From Desulfobacterales bacterium (lineage in GTDB: Bacteria > Desulfobacterota > Desulfobacteria > Desulfobacterales > C00003106): 6,742 nucleotides of DNA. Under the pieces are notes generated by a model. The model saw only the letters and a list, made by a program, of their open reading frames with translations, did no database searches and was not told the origin of the DNA. Below, one piece after another: positions 1 through 6,163 of this stretch. A program made the translations under genes and the position numbers. The stretch spans positions 1-6,742 of the forward strand of contig JAUWMN010000093.1 of NCBI GenBank assembly GCA_030613165.1. Direction: 5' to 3'. Positions within the stretch are counted from its first letter, which is position 1. Each line of letters starts with the position of its first letter.

Positions 1-674
1 TCAACGAATAGACGTTTTTTGCATTCAAAGTATGCCTCCATGGACTTATGATAATCGAGATGCTCCTGGGAAAGATTGGTGAACACTCCGACATCGAACC
101 AGCAGTGATCTACTCTGTGAAGGTCAAGCCCGTGAGAAGAGACCTCCATCACAAGATGAGTAACCCCGGTTTGTACCATTTTCCTTAAGAGCTTTTGAGT
201 ATCGAGCGCCTCCGGAGTTGTCATTGGGTTAGGGTACACCTTGCCGTTGAATCGATAATTAACGGTTCCGATCACCCCCACATTAAAACCTGCCTCAGTC
301 AGTATGGCTTCCGTCAGATAGGAGGTTGTTGTTTTGCCGTTAGTCCCGGTGATTCCGACTATACACAGGTCTGCTGAGGGATTCCCGTAAAATATAGCCC
401 CAATGTGGGACAGGGCGATCCGGGAATTTGGTACGCGTATTACCGGGCAATCGCATGAACCCGCCCATCCATTTTCAGCAACAATAGCTTTTGCTCCTCT
501 TTGAATAGCGTCATCGATATACTTGTGTCCATCTGTCTGCAACCCCCGTATAGCTATGAAAAGACCGTCCGGCCTGACTTCCCGTGAGTCATAATGGATA
601 GACTTGATATCAGGATCAGTAGCTCCTGATATTTTAACTCCCTCTATGTCCTGAACAATTTCTGATAAATTCAC
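1..674 (-). CDS. murE: MurE, UDP-N-acetylmuramoyl-tripeptide synthetase, 5' part only
   Basis: MurE is the cytoplasmic ATP-dependent ligase that adds the third peptide residue (meso-diaminopimelate or lysine) to UDP-MurNAc-L-Ala-D-Glu. About 224 residues of an expected 480-510 are present; the rest lies beyond base 1. Translating the strand by hand gives an N-terminal domain with the SxxVxPDxLFIA-type UDP-binding segment (about residues 30-41), the ATP-binding P-loop GTNGKTTT (110-117), TTPEAL (152-157), MEVSSHGL (176-183) and FTNLSQEHLDYH (198-209), followed by the KK pair (219-220) where the family's carbamylated lysine falls. The start is GTG at 674, chosen because GAGGAA lies 6 nt upstream (681-686) and the GTG overlaps the ftsI stop (GTGA). 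The overlap suggests translational coupling to ftsI. The amino-acid specificity motif (DNPR-type) is outside the window, so DAP versus lysine cannot be read; DAP is expected for a Gram-negative. Confidence 0.96.
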   Translation of the reverse strand, partial: MNLSEIVQDIEGVKISGATDPDIKSIHYDSREVRPDGLFIAIRGLQTDGHKYIDDAIQRGAKAIVAENGWAGSCDCPVIRVPNSRIALSHIGAIFYGNPSADLCIVGITGTNGKTTTSYLTEAILTEAGFNVGVIGTVNYRFNGKVYPNPMTTPEALDTQKLLRKMVQTGVTHLVMEVSSHGLDLHRVDHCWFDVGVFTNLSQEHLDYHKSMEAYFECKKRLFV

Positions 675-2404
675 CCTGCTTTCCTCGTTTGGTTTAATAC
701 CATCAGCTCTCTTTGCGGTAGGACTTTCATATATTGTAAAGTCTCTCTGGTAATTTTTTGAAACACGGGCGCGGCAACTATGCCGCCATAGGACTCTTTT
801 TCCGGCTCATCTATTAAGACTACCACTACGATTGCCGGGTCTTCCGCCGGTGCAAATCCAACAAAGGATGAGATATATTTACCTTTCAGATATCCCCTTG
901 CCTTGGGGTTTGCTTTTTGCGCGGTGCCGGTTTTCCCCGCAACACTGTATTCCGGCAGCGAAGCCTTGACCCCCGTCCCTCCTTCAGTGATAACGGTTTT
1001 TAGAATACGTGTAACAGTATCGGAGGTGTCTTCTGATACCACCCGTCGTACGCAGGTAGGTTTGAAACGCCTGATCACCTTTCCTGAGGCATCTGTAATC
1101 TTACGGGTCAATAAAGGTTTCATCAATATACCGTCATTGGCGATTGCTGAAAGGGCCATCGCAAGTTGAAGGGCTGATACGGAAACCCCTTGACCAAAAG
1201 ATATAGAGGCTGCATCTATATCAGACCATTTTCTGTATGATATCAATGTTCCTTCTGCCTCACCCGGCGTAGTTATCCCTGTTTTTTCCCCAAAGCCAAA
1301 GTCCTTAATGATCTTGTGGAAATGCTCGGCGCCTATCTTTTCGCCCACCTTTGCCGCCCCGATGTTGCTTGATACTTTTACGATCTGCTGTAACGAAAGC
1401 CAGCCAAACTGATGTACGTCATGTATGGTATTTCTGCCGATCCTGTATGCTCCATTTTCACAGTAAAAGATCGTGTTGGGTGTGCAGGCCCGGGCTTCTA
1501 TGGCTGCTGCCGCCGTAAACGTTTTGAACGTGGAACCGGGTTCAAGGCTGTCTGAAAAAGCACGGTTGCGCCATATGTGAGGTTCCGATTCCCGAAAGAT
1601 GTTTGGGTTATAGGTAGGGACATTTGCTACCGCTAAGATTTCTCCGGTCTTAGGCGCTACCACAACCGCTATCCCGGACTTTGCGTTGGCCGTTTTTACT
1701 CCTTCTGACAGGGCATTTTCAACAATATATTGGATGTTCTTATCTATAGTAAGGACAACGTTGTATCCGTCTCTATCTATGTCGTTGTCTTTGGAGGCGC
1801 TGAAGATGTGCCCGAGAGCGTCCTTAAGTACAGTTTGAGTTGTTGTCTCCCCTTTTAACATTGACTCACAAGCATATTCCAACCCTTCGAGTCCACACCC
1901 ATCTGTTCCTGTAAATCCGATTACCTGAGCCGCGAGAGACTTGTTGGGATAAAAGCGACGGCTCTCTTTTATAAAGTCAATCCCTTTAAGTTTAAGCGCC
2001 TTGATCTTAGAAACCTTGGTCGGACGCGCATGTCGTTTGATCCACACAAAAGATTTCGAGGAATCGATTTTTTTCAGAAGCCTCTTTTGGCTTGTCTTGA
2101 GTATTTTAGCCAAGGCGCGTGCTGTCTTATTCTTGGATTCGATTCTTGTCGGGTAAGCACAAATGGAGTCTACGTCAACACTGACAGCTAACTCTTTGTA
2201 ATTCCGGTCATAGATAGTACCGCGTCTTGGTGTTTGAGTATTTGATTTTTTATATTGATCAGACGCCTTCTGAGCAAGTCGGACACCATCGAATACCTGT
2301 AGCTGGACGGACCGTCCCACGAGGACGATAAGCATCAGGCAAAAGCACGCCCCTACCACTATGATACGGAACCGAACCCATTTATTTAGATTTTTCTTTT
2401 TCAT
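671..2404 (-). CDS. ftsI: FtsI (PBP3-type), septal peptidoglycan D,D-transpeptidase
   Basis: This is a 577-residue class B penicillin-binding protein that cross-links septal peptidoglycan with FtsW and the FtsQLB complex. A short basic cytoplasmic tail (MKKKNLNKWVRFR) precedes one membrane segment (about 13-31). The PBP dimerisation domain follows, with RRGTIYDRN (60-68). The transpeptidase domain shows all three active-site motifs: SxxK as STFK (catalytic Ser291), SxN as SSN (345-347) and KTGT (491-494). The protein ends about 80 residues after KTGT with no PASTA repeats, so it is of the plain FtsI type, not the SpoVD/PBP2x type with PASTA. The ATG start overlaps the ftsL stop (ATGA) and its stop overlaps the murE start (GTGA). 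No strong Shine-Dalgarno precedes it, which fits translation by coupling from ftsL. Position between ftsL and murE is the classic dcw order. Confidence 0.97.
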   Translation of the reverse strand: MKKKNLNKWVRFRIIVVGACFCLMLIVLVGRSVQLQVFDGVRLAQKASDQYKKSNTQTPRRGTIYDRNYKELAVSVDVDSICAYPTRIESKNKTARALAKILKTSQKRLLKKIDSSKSFVWIKRHARPTKVSKIKALKLKGIDFIKESRRFYPNKSLAAQVIGFTGTDGCGLEGLEYACESMLKGETTTQTVLKDALGHIFSASKDNDIDRDGYNVVLTIDKNIQYIVENALSEGVKTANAKSGIAVVVAPKTGEILAVANVPTYNPNIFRESEPHIWRNRAFSDSLEPGSTFKTFTAAAAIEARACTPNTIFYCENGAYRIGRNTIHDVHQFGWLSLQQIVKVSSNIGAAKVGEKIGAEHFHKIIKDFGFGEKTGITTPGEAEGTLISYRKWSDIDAASISFGQGVSVSALQLAMALSAIANDGILMKPLLTRKITDASGKVIRRFKPTCVRRVVSEDTSDTVTRILKTVITEGGTGVKASLPEYSVAGKTGTAQKANPKARGYLKGKYISSFVGFAPAEDPAIVVVVLIDEPEKESYGGIVAAPVFQKITRETLQYMKVLPQRELMVLNQTRKAG

Positions 2405-2688
2405 TCTACTACGATCACCTGATCAGGAGCGGGGAGAACAAGTCCCAGTTGTTTTGACGCGATTTGTATAATTCTTTCAGGCGCCTGAAGCTGTGCCAAT
2501 TCCAAGCGCAACTTTTCCTGAAGAACCTTTAATTCTTTTCCCTGTTTCAGTTGCGAAGTGATCTGATATCCCATATGAATCGATTGTACATGACACCATG
2601 TATAAAGGAACAATTCTGCCATTATGGCTGCAACCAAGATAATCAGTGTAGATGTTTTTATTGTCCTTTTTGTTGTTTTCTTGGCCAT
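2401..2688 (-). CDS. ftsL: FtsL, cell division protein
   Basis: A 95-residue bitopic membrane protein of the division septum, which in known systems pairs with FtsB through a coiled coil, binds FtsQ and helps activate FtsWI. It has a basic N-terminus (MAKKTTKRTIK), one membrane segment (about 13-31), then a periplasmic heptad-like stretch (about 40-68, many L/I and charged residues), and the family-typical end ASKQLGLVLPAPDQVIVVE. FtsL is poorly conserved in sequence, so the call rests on topology, the LGLxxPxPxQVI-like end and its place between rsmH and ftsI. The open frame extends 7 codons further upstream to 2709, but GGGAG sits 8 nt before the ATG at 2688, so the shorter start is preferred. 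The last codons overlap the ftsI start by 4 nt. Confidence 0.9.
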   Translation of the reverse strand: MAKKTTKRTIKTSTLIILVAAIMAELFLYTWCHVQSIHMGYQITSQLKQGKELKVLQEKLRLELAQLQAPERIIQIASKQLGLVLPAPDQVIVVE

Positions 2689-2696
2689 GTCTATTT

Positions 2697-2701
2697 CTCC
2701 C
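2697..2701 (-). promoter_or_regulatory. Ribosome binding site of ftsL
   Basis: GGGAG on the minus strand, 8 nt before the ATG at 2688. It lies inside the frame of the longer alternative start (2709), which has no comparable site, and so decides the start of ftsL. Confidence 0.7.
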
Positions 2702-2716
2702 AAGACCATTAAATTA

Positions 2717-2746
2717 GGACACGGATTTTCACAGATAAATACGGAT
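2717..2746 (-). repeat. Short word-like intergenic repeat, left copy
   Basis: Read on the minus strand this unit contains ATCCGTATTTATCTGTG followed by AAAATCCGTGTCC, an internally repetitive sequence of ATCYGTG-like words. A related unit lies at 2836-2856 in the opposite orientation; the two match at 13 of 17 positions over the core. I recall similar words as dispersed intergenic repeats in several anaerobe and planctomycete genomes, but I cannot verify that here. Confidence 0.5.
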
Positions 2747-2752
2747 ACCTAT

Positions 2753-2782
2753 TTTATATAATTACCGAATGCCTTATGTCTA
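2753..2782 (-). promoter_or_regulatory. Candidate internal promoter before ftsL
   Basis: On the minus strand, TAGACA (2782-2777, 5 of 6 to TTGACA) is followed by 18 nt and TATAAA (2758-2753, 5 of 6 to TATAAT). The start would fall near 2746, at the edge of the repeat described at 2717-2746, giving a leader of about 58 nt to the ftsL ATG. It could give ftsL-ftsI-murE expression independent of mraZ. The region is AT-rich, so a chance match is quite possible. Confidence 0.35.
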
Positions 2783-2835
2783 ACGTCTGGCGTAAGCTCA
2801 AAATTCAAATGGAGCTTTATATTTAACATCCTGAC

Positions 2836-2856
2836 AATCTGCGTTCATCTGTGTCC
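2836..2856 (+). repeat. Short word-like intergenic repeat, right copy (inverted)
   Basis: On the plus strand this unit contains ATCTGCGTTCATCTGTG followed by TCC, related to the minus-strand unit at 2717-2746. The two copies face each other across about 90 nt between rsmH and ftsL. CACAGAT (2730-2736) can pair with ATCTGTG (2847-2853), with further partial pairing inward. Confidence 0.5.
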
Positions 2857-2868
2857 AAAATAGATAAA

Positions 2869-3804
2869 TTACAGTCGCTCCGCGGCCCGCAGCTTGGCGC
2901 TCCTCGCTTTTGGGTTTTTTGCGATTTCGTCCTGGCCCGGTCGTGCCGGTTTGGGTGTCAGAATCTTCATTGTCGGTTTCTTTCCGCATACACAACGTGG
3001 AAAATCGGGAGGGCAAGTGCACCCTTTTTGGAAATCTTTCAGCTGATTTTTTACCAGGCGGTCTTCCAGGGAATGAAACGATATTACAACAAGTCGACCG
3101 TTCCGGTTCAAGAGACTTGGGGCTGATTCTAAAAGGTTTTTCAGCGATTTTAATTCTCGGTTTACCGCGATCCTGAGAGCTTGAAATGTTTGCGTGGCAG
3201 GATCGATCCGAGAGCGCCATCTTGGTGACGGCACAGCTGATCGGACAATTTCTGCCAACTCGCGCGTCGAATGTATCATCTTTTTTCGCCGATACCCTAT
3301 GACTGCCGCGGCTATTTTTCTGGACCATCTCTCTTCGCCGTAATGCCATAATAGCTTACTTAATTCTTCTTTTGACAACGTGTTTACAAGTTCAGCCGCG
3401 GTGGTTGTTTCGGATTTGTTCATGCGCATATCTAAAGGCTCGTCGCGCATGAAACTGAATCCTCTGCCACTTTGTTCTAATTGATAAAGCGACATTCCTA
3501 AATCAAGCAATATGCCGTCTACCACGGGGATATCAGTTTGCGAGAGGATGGCTGGAAGAGAAGCAAAACTTTGATGAAACAGTTTTGCTCTCGATCCAAA
3601 GTCTGCGAGTCTCTTTCGGGCATTATCTAATGCGTCACTGTCCAAGTCGAGACCGATAAGGAGGCCATCAGGCCCAGTTTGTTTCAATATTTCCAGGCCA
3701 TGGCCGCAACCACCCAGCGTTCCATCCACGTAAACCTTGCCTGGCCGACAGTTTAAGTAGCTAATTGCCTCTTTAAGTAGTACTGGTACGTGATGATAAC
3801 GCAT
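2869..3804 (-). CDS. rsmH: RsmH (MraW), 16S rRNA m4C1402 methyltransferase
   Basis: A 311-residue SAM-dependent enzyme, the normal length for RsmH, which methylates N4 of C1402 of 16S rRNA in the decoding centre. Visible family features: HHVPVLLKEAI at the N-terminus (4-14), the SAM-binding loop DGTLGGCGHG (27-36), the acidic strand end GLDLDSDAL (51-59), DGILLDLGMS (97-106) followed by GRGFSFMRDEPLDMRM (113-128), ISFHSLEDRLVK (241-252), and the cysteine-rich CTCPPDFPRCVCGKKP (262-277) before the typical KNPKARSAKLRAAERL end. The usual DLGVSSxQL reads DLGMSLYQL here, a conservative variation. The ATG at 3804 is 36 nt after the mraZ stop; no clear Shine-Dalgarno is seen, but the start matches the family N-terminus. 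It is second in the cluster and probably cotranscribed with mraZ. Confidence 0.97.
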   Translation of the reverse strand: MRYHHVPVLLKEAISYLNCRPGKVYVDGTLGGCGHGLEILKQTGPDGLLIGLDLDSDALDNARKRLADFGSRAKLFHQSFASLPAILSQTDIPVVDGILLDLGMSLYQLEQSGRGFSFMRDEPLDMRMNKSETTTAAELVNTLSKEELSKLLWHYGEERWSRKIAAAVIGYRRKKMIHSTRELAEIVRSAVPSPRWRSRIDPATQTFQALRIAVNRELKSLKNLLESAPSLLNRNGRLVVISFHSLEDRLVKNQLKDFQKGCTCPPDFPRCVCGKKPTMKILTPKPARPGQDEIAKNPKARSAKLRAAERL

Positions 3805-3840
3805 GTCGCAATATGTTTTTCAAAGAACGTTTATTTGAAA

Positions 3841-4290
3841 TTAAAGCCCTAATTGTGCTATCTCGTCTCTCATTTCTTTATTGGCGGTAATATCATTTTC
3901 AAACTGGTCTTCCTCGTTGTGCCAGATCTCCTTTGCCCATATTTCAAAGTGGTCGAGGACGCCAACGAGCGCAATCTCCTTATTCAGCTTGGCATATTCC
4001 CTTAGCGCTTGTGGTATAAGAATTCGCCCTTGTTTATCGTGGGGGCAATCAGACGCGCCTCCAATAAAGAACCTGCGGAACTTGCGCATAGTTTCGCTTT
4101 TTTCTGTCATATCTAAGACCTTTGTTTCGATCTTTTGCCATTCTTCGAAGGGATATGCCACCAGTCCTCCGTCCATTTTTGATACCATCAGGCTGTTAAA
4201 ACTCGTGGCCTGAAGGACATCACGAAAGCGAGCCGGAATTATAATCCTTCCTTTAGGATCTATGGTGTGAAATGAGTTCCCTCTAAACAT
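3841..4290 (-). CDS. mraZ: MraZ, transcriptional regulator of the dcw cluster
   Basis: A 149-residue protein with two SpoVT-AbrB-like halves. The two signature motifs are DPKGRIIIP (11-19, followed by ARFR) and DKQGRILIP (85-93, followed by QALREYA). Length and first residues (MFRGNSFHTID) match MraZ. MraZ family members form ring oligomers and bind direct repeats with about 10-nt spacing upstream of their own operon; in E. coli it represses mraZ and the dcw cluster. Matching GTGG repeats lie just after the promoter here (4308-4332), so self-regulation is likely. The ATG at 4290 has only a weak Shine-Dalgarno (AGG, about 8 nt upstream). The C-terminal tail (about 125-149) is acidic and variable in the family. 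It is the first gene of the cluster and is divergent from hisS. Confidence 0.97.
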   Translation of the reverse strand: MFRGNSFHTIDPKGRIIIPARFRDVLQATSFNSLMVSKMDGGLVAYPFEEWQKIETKVLDMTEKSETMRKFRRFFIGGASDCPHDKQGRILIPQALREYAKLNKEIALVGVLDHFEIWAKEIWHNEEDQFENDITANKEMRDEIAQLGL

Positions 4291-4307
4291 GATATTACCT
4301 ATCGGTT

Positions 4308-4333
4308 CTACTTTTAAACCACTTTACTCCACT
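4308..4333 (-). promoter_or_regulatory. Putative MraZ operator (GTGG direct repeats)
   Basis: On the minus strand, AGTGG begins at 4333 and again at 4323 (10 nt apart), followed by the weaker AGTAG at 4312 (11 nt further). Direct repeats with a 10-nt step fit the known mode of MraZ binding, one repeat per helical turn; the E. coli boxes are TGGGN with 5-nt spacers. The array lies at about +1 to +27 of the predicted transcript, where binding would block transcription start or promoter escape. Confidence 0.65.
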
Positions 4334-4340
4334 ATCTTTA

Positions 4341-4369
4341 ATTAAACTGCATCATAAAAGGAATGTCAA
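4341..4369 (-). promoter_or_regulatory. Promoter of mraZ and the dcw cluster
   Basis: On the minus strand a perfect TTGACA (4369-4364) is followed by exactly 17 nt and TTTAAT (4346-4341, 5 of 6 to TATAAT). The start is predicted near 4334, giving a leader of about 45 nt to the mraZ ATG. This is the best sigma70-type promoter in the window, and its place directly ahead of the MraZ-like repeats supports it. Confidence 0.8.
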
Positions 4370-4424
4370 GAAAAAAACTAAAACTTTTTTGAACAATTAA
4401 GAGAGGTTAATACATACAAGATAT

Positions 4425-4444
4425 TGTGGATTAAAGTGGTGTGG
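4425..4444 (+). promoter_or_regulatory. Second MraZ-operator-like site, opposite orientation
   Basis: On the plus strand, GTGG at 4426 and 4436 (10 nt apart) and a third GTGG at 4441. The stretch GTGGAxTAAAGTGGTxT is shared with the minus-strand operator (15 of 17 positions, 4332-4316). It lies about 56 nt upstream of the mraZ -35 box. Only a weak possible plus-strand promoter (TTGAAC at 4389, TACATA at 4411) precedes it, and no gene follows closely. Confidence 0.45.
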
Positions 4445-4584
4445 CTGCTTATAGAGGGATGTTGAGCTATTAAAAAATTTTTATGTTGAGGAATAAATGC
4501 CAACGGCGTTTGAGAAAACTTCTAAGGACTGATGATCTCGTAAAAAGTTCCTAATTCGCTTGATTGATCACTTGATAAGACTCT
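4445..4584. other. Intergenic stretch without a recognised gene
   Basis: Part of the 490-nt divergent mraZ-hisS region. I see no convincing gene. An 11-codon plus-strand frame (ATG at 4497, stop ending at 4532) has GAGGA just upstream, but is too short to call. The words after it (GATCTCGTAAAAAGTTC, about 4534-4550) look like intergenic filler. Confidence 0.5.
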
Positions 4585-4668
4585 CATTGATCATTGATCA
4601 TTTCACATTTGTCATCTGTCATTTTTTTAATGGGAAATGCCCAATGATAGATGATAAATGACAGATGA
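4585..4668. repeat. TGATCA-rich direct repeats and 13-bp inverted repeat
   Basis: ATTGATC occurs twice in tandem (4586-4592, 4593-4599), and TGATCA three times nearby (4565, 4588, 4595). TCATCTGTCATTT (4612-4624) and AAATGACAGATGA (4656-4668) form a perfect 13-bp inverted repeat around a 31-nt centre that itself repeats ATGATAGATGATAAATGA-like words. No gene or T-tract terminator fits it. It resembles low-complexity intergenic repeats built from TCAT/ATGA words; it could also fold as a stem in a transcript. Confidence 0.6.
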
Positions 4669-4712
4669 TTGTAGTTGACTTTCAGGGAGGCTTTGCGTTA
4701 AAAAACAAACTG

Positions 4713-4740
4713 TTGTATTGTATAGGAAATTATTTATACT
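4713..4740 (+). promoter_or_regulatory. Candidate hisS promoter
   Basis: TTGTAT (4713-4718), 16-nt spacer, TATACT (4735-4740, 5 of 6 to TATAAT). The start is predicted near 4747, giving a leader of about 34 nt. An alternative further upstream is TTGACT (4675-4680) with TAAAAA 18 nt later (4699-4704). The region is AT-rich and the choice is uncertain. Confidence 0.4.
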
Positions 4741-4780
4741 TTTGTTGCGGTAACTACTTAAGACAAAATGGAATAACACA

Positions 4781-6049
4781 ATGATACAGCTTGTGCGTGG
4801 TTTTAAAGATATCCTGCCCGGTGAAATAGAACTCTGGCAATACATAGAAGACGTTATGCGTGGTATATGCGAAGACTTCGGATTTAGCCAGATTCGCACA
4901 CCTATATTGGAACGCACCGAACTCTTTTCCAGGGGGATAGGGGCGACGACCGATATTGTGGAAAAAGAGATGTACACCTTTGCCGATTTAAAAAATGCGT
5001 CACTTAGTATGCGGCCCGAGGCCACCGCCTCCGTGGTTAGGGCATATATAGAGCATAAAATGTATGCCAGGAATCCGGTCCAAAAACTCTACTCCATGGG
5101 GCCTATGTTCAGAAGAGAACGCCCCCAGAAAGGGCGCTATCGTCAATTTTATCAGATCAACGCCGAGGTTTTTGGCCTTCATTCTCCCAAAATAGATGCT
5201 GAGCTGATCTTGATTTTGATGACATTGATGGATAAGTTGTCGTTTTCCGACATTATATTAAATGTTAATTCTCTTGGATGCGAAAAGTGTCGACCGGCAT
5301 TCAAAGAAAAGCTGCAAACCTATCTGAATGAACGTATTGAAACTCTTTGCCCGGACTGTCGCAGACGCTCCGCGATAAATCCATTGAGAGTCTTTGACTG
5401 CAAGGTGTCGAGCTGTCAGGAATCGCTTGAAGGCGCTCCTACCATAGTGGACCTTTTGTGTGAAGAGTGTCAAAATCATTTTAGCGCGGTCCTGGATTTT
5501 TTGGATCGCTTTCAGATCCCTTATCAACTAAATCCCCGTTTGGTTCGGGGGTTGGATTATTATACTCGCACCGCATTTGAGGTATTGGCCTCCCGACTTG
5601 GAGCCCAAAACGCAGTGGCAGGAGGCGGGAGATACGACGGACTAGTAAAGGCCCTTGGTGGGCCTGCACAGCCAGGAGTCGGTTTTGCCATCGGACTGGA
5701 CCGACTCGCGTCACTTTTATCAGATCGTGCTCCAGGTTTTGTTAAGCGGCCGAACGTTTTCATTGCCGCTCTTGGGAGTCGTGCCCAGGACAGGGCGTTT
5801 GTATGGCTCCAGACCCTCAGGTTTGAAGGGATACGGACAGAAATGGACGTTGAGGACCGGAGTCTGAAGAGCCAGATGCGTCAGGCCGACAAAAGTGGGG
5901 CTTCCTATGTCCTTATTGTAGGGGAACGGGAACTCGAAGAAGGGGTTGCTGTGTGGAGGGATATGAGTACAAAGGAGCAGAAGACGGTTCCTTTGGAAGA
6001 GGTTGTAACATTTGTTAAAAAGAATGTCGCTGGTTCTGCTTCAGACTAA
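4781..6049 (+). CDS. hisS: HisRS, histidyl-tRNA synthetase
   Basis: A 422-residue class II aminoacyl-tRNA synthetase that charges tRNA-His in the cytoplasm; the length is normal for bacterial HisRS. Visible in order: N-terminal RGFKDILP (6-13), the motif 1 region with RTPILERTELFSRGIGATTDIVEKEMY (39-65), motif 2 FRRERPQKGRYRQFYQINAE (110-129), the HisA motif LVRGLDYYTRTAFE (254-267) with the catalytic-type Arg256, and motif 3 GGGRYDGL (281-288) with GVGFAIGLDRL (299-309). The C-terminal anticodon-binding domain runs from about 325. The insertion domain carries eight cysteines in four pairs (167/170, 190/193, 207/212, 227/230), suggesting metal binding. The ATG at 4781 matches the family start; only a weak TGGA (4769-4772) serves as Shine-Dalgarno. 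It is divergent from mraZ and appears monocistronic, with tRNA-Glu 114 nt downstream under its own promoter. Confidence 0.98.
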   Translation: MIQLVRGFKDILPGEIELWQYIEDVMRGICEDFGFSQIRTPILERTELFSRGIGATTDIVEKEMYTFADLKNASLSMRPEATASVVRAYIEHKMYARNPVQKLYSMGPMFRRERPQKGRYRQFYQINAEVFGLHSPKIDAELILILMTLMDKLSFSDIILNVNSLGCEKCRPAFKEKLQTYLNERIETLCPDCRRRSAINPLRVFDCKVSSCQESLEGAPTIVDLLCEECQNHFSAVLDFLDRFQIPYQLNPRLVRGLDYYTRTAFEVLASRLGAQNAVAGGGRYDGLVKALGGPAQPGVGFAIGLDRLASLLSDRAPGFVKRPNVFIAALGSRAQDRAFVWLQTLRFEGIRTEMDVEDRSLKSQMRQADKSGASYVLIVGERELEEGVAVWRDMSTKEQKTVPLEEVVTFVKKNVAGSASD

Positions 6050-6100
6050 ATAACTCTTTGTCTTTTATAAGAATAAAGGTTTTCGCTAAACCATTCAAAG

Positions 6101-6122
6101 CCGTCAAAAGACCGTCAAAAGA
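6101..6122 (+). repeat. Perfect tandem 11-bp repeat
   Basis: CCGTCAAAAGA occurs twice back to back (6101-6111 and 6112-6122), ending just before the TTGACA box of the tRNA promoter. A diverged third unit may precede it (CCATTCAAAG, 6091-6100). Possible roles are a regulator or UP-like site; chance slippage duplication is equally likely. Confidence 0.7.
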
Positions 6123-6124
6123 GA

Positions 6125-6155
6125 TTGACAAAATAGATGGTATAAGTTATTTAAT
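6125..6155 (+). promoter_or_regulatory. Promoter of tRNA-Glu
   Basis: A perfect TTGACA (6125-6130) is followed by TATTTAAT (6148-6155). The -10 could be TATTTA after 17 nt or the closer match TTTAAT after 19 nt. Either puts the start only a few bases before the mature tRNA 5' end at 6164, so the leader would be very short. Confidence 0.6.
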
Positions 6156-6163
6156 TCAATCTT

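Noticed and set aside
2689..2709. Longer ftsL start at 2709 adding seven residues
   Set aside because: The GGGAG ribosome site (2701-2697) fits the ATG at 2688; the longer start would contain that site and has none of its own.
2798..3349. A 183-codon minus-strand open frame
   Set aside because: It lies in another frame of rsmH, whose motifs are unmistakable; its translation has no recognisable domain and is full of Arg/Lys/Ser typical of a shadow frame.
3881..4213. A 110-codon plus-strand open frame
   Set aside because: Antisense to mraZ, whose two signature motifs fix the real frame.
4497..4532. An 11-codon plus-strand frame (MPTAFEKTSKD) with GAGGA upstream
   Set aside because: The spacing looks good, but such short frames arise easily by chance. 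It is far from hisS, is not histidine-rich (so not a His attenuator leader), and has no terminator structure after it.
4585..4668. CRISPR-like array
   Set aside because: The repeated words are short, unevenly spaced and on both strands, with no unique spacers of constant length.
4627..5025. A 132-codon minus-strand open frame across the hisS start
   Set aside because: It is antisense to the hisS N-terminal coding sequence and runs into the repeat region; no family features.
6054..6080. Possible hisS terminator
   Set aside because: CTTT...AAAG pairing around TCTTTTATAAGA is weak, interrupted and lacks GC pairs and a T-tract.
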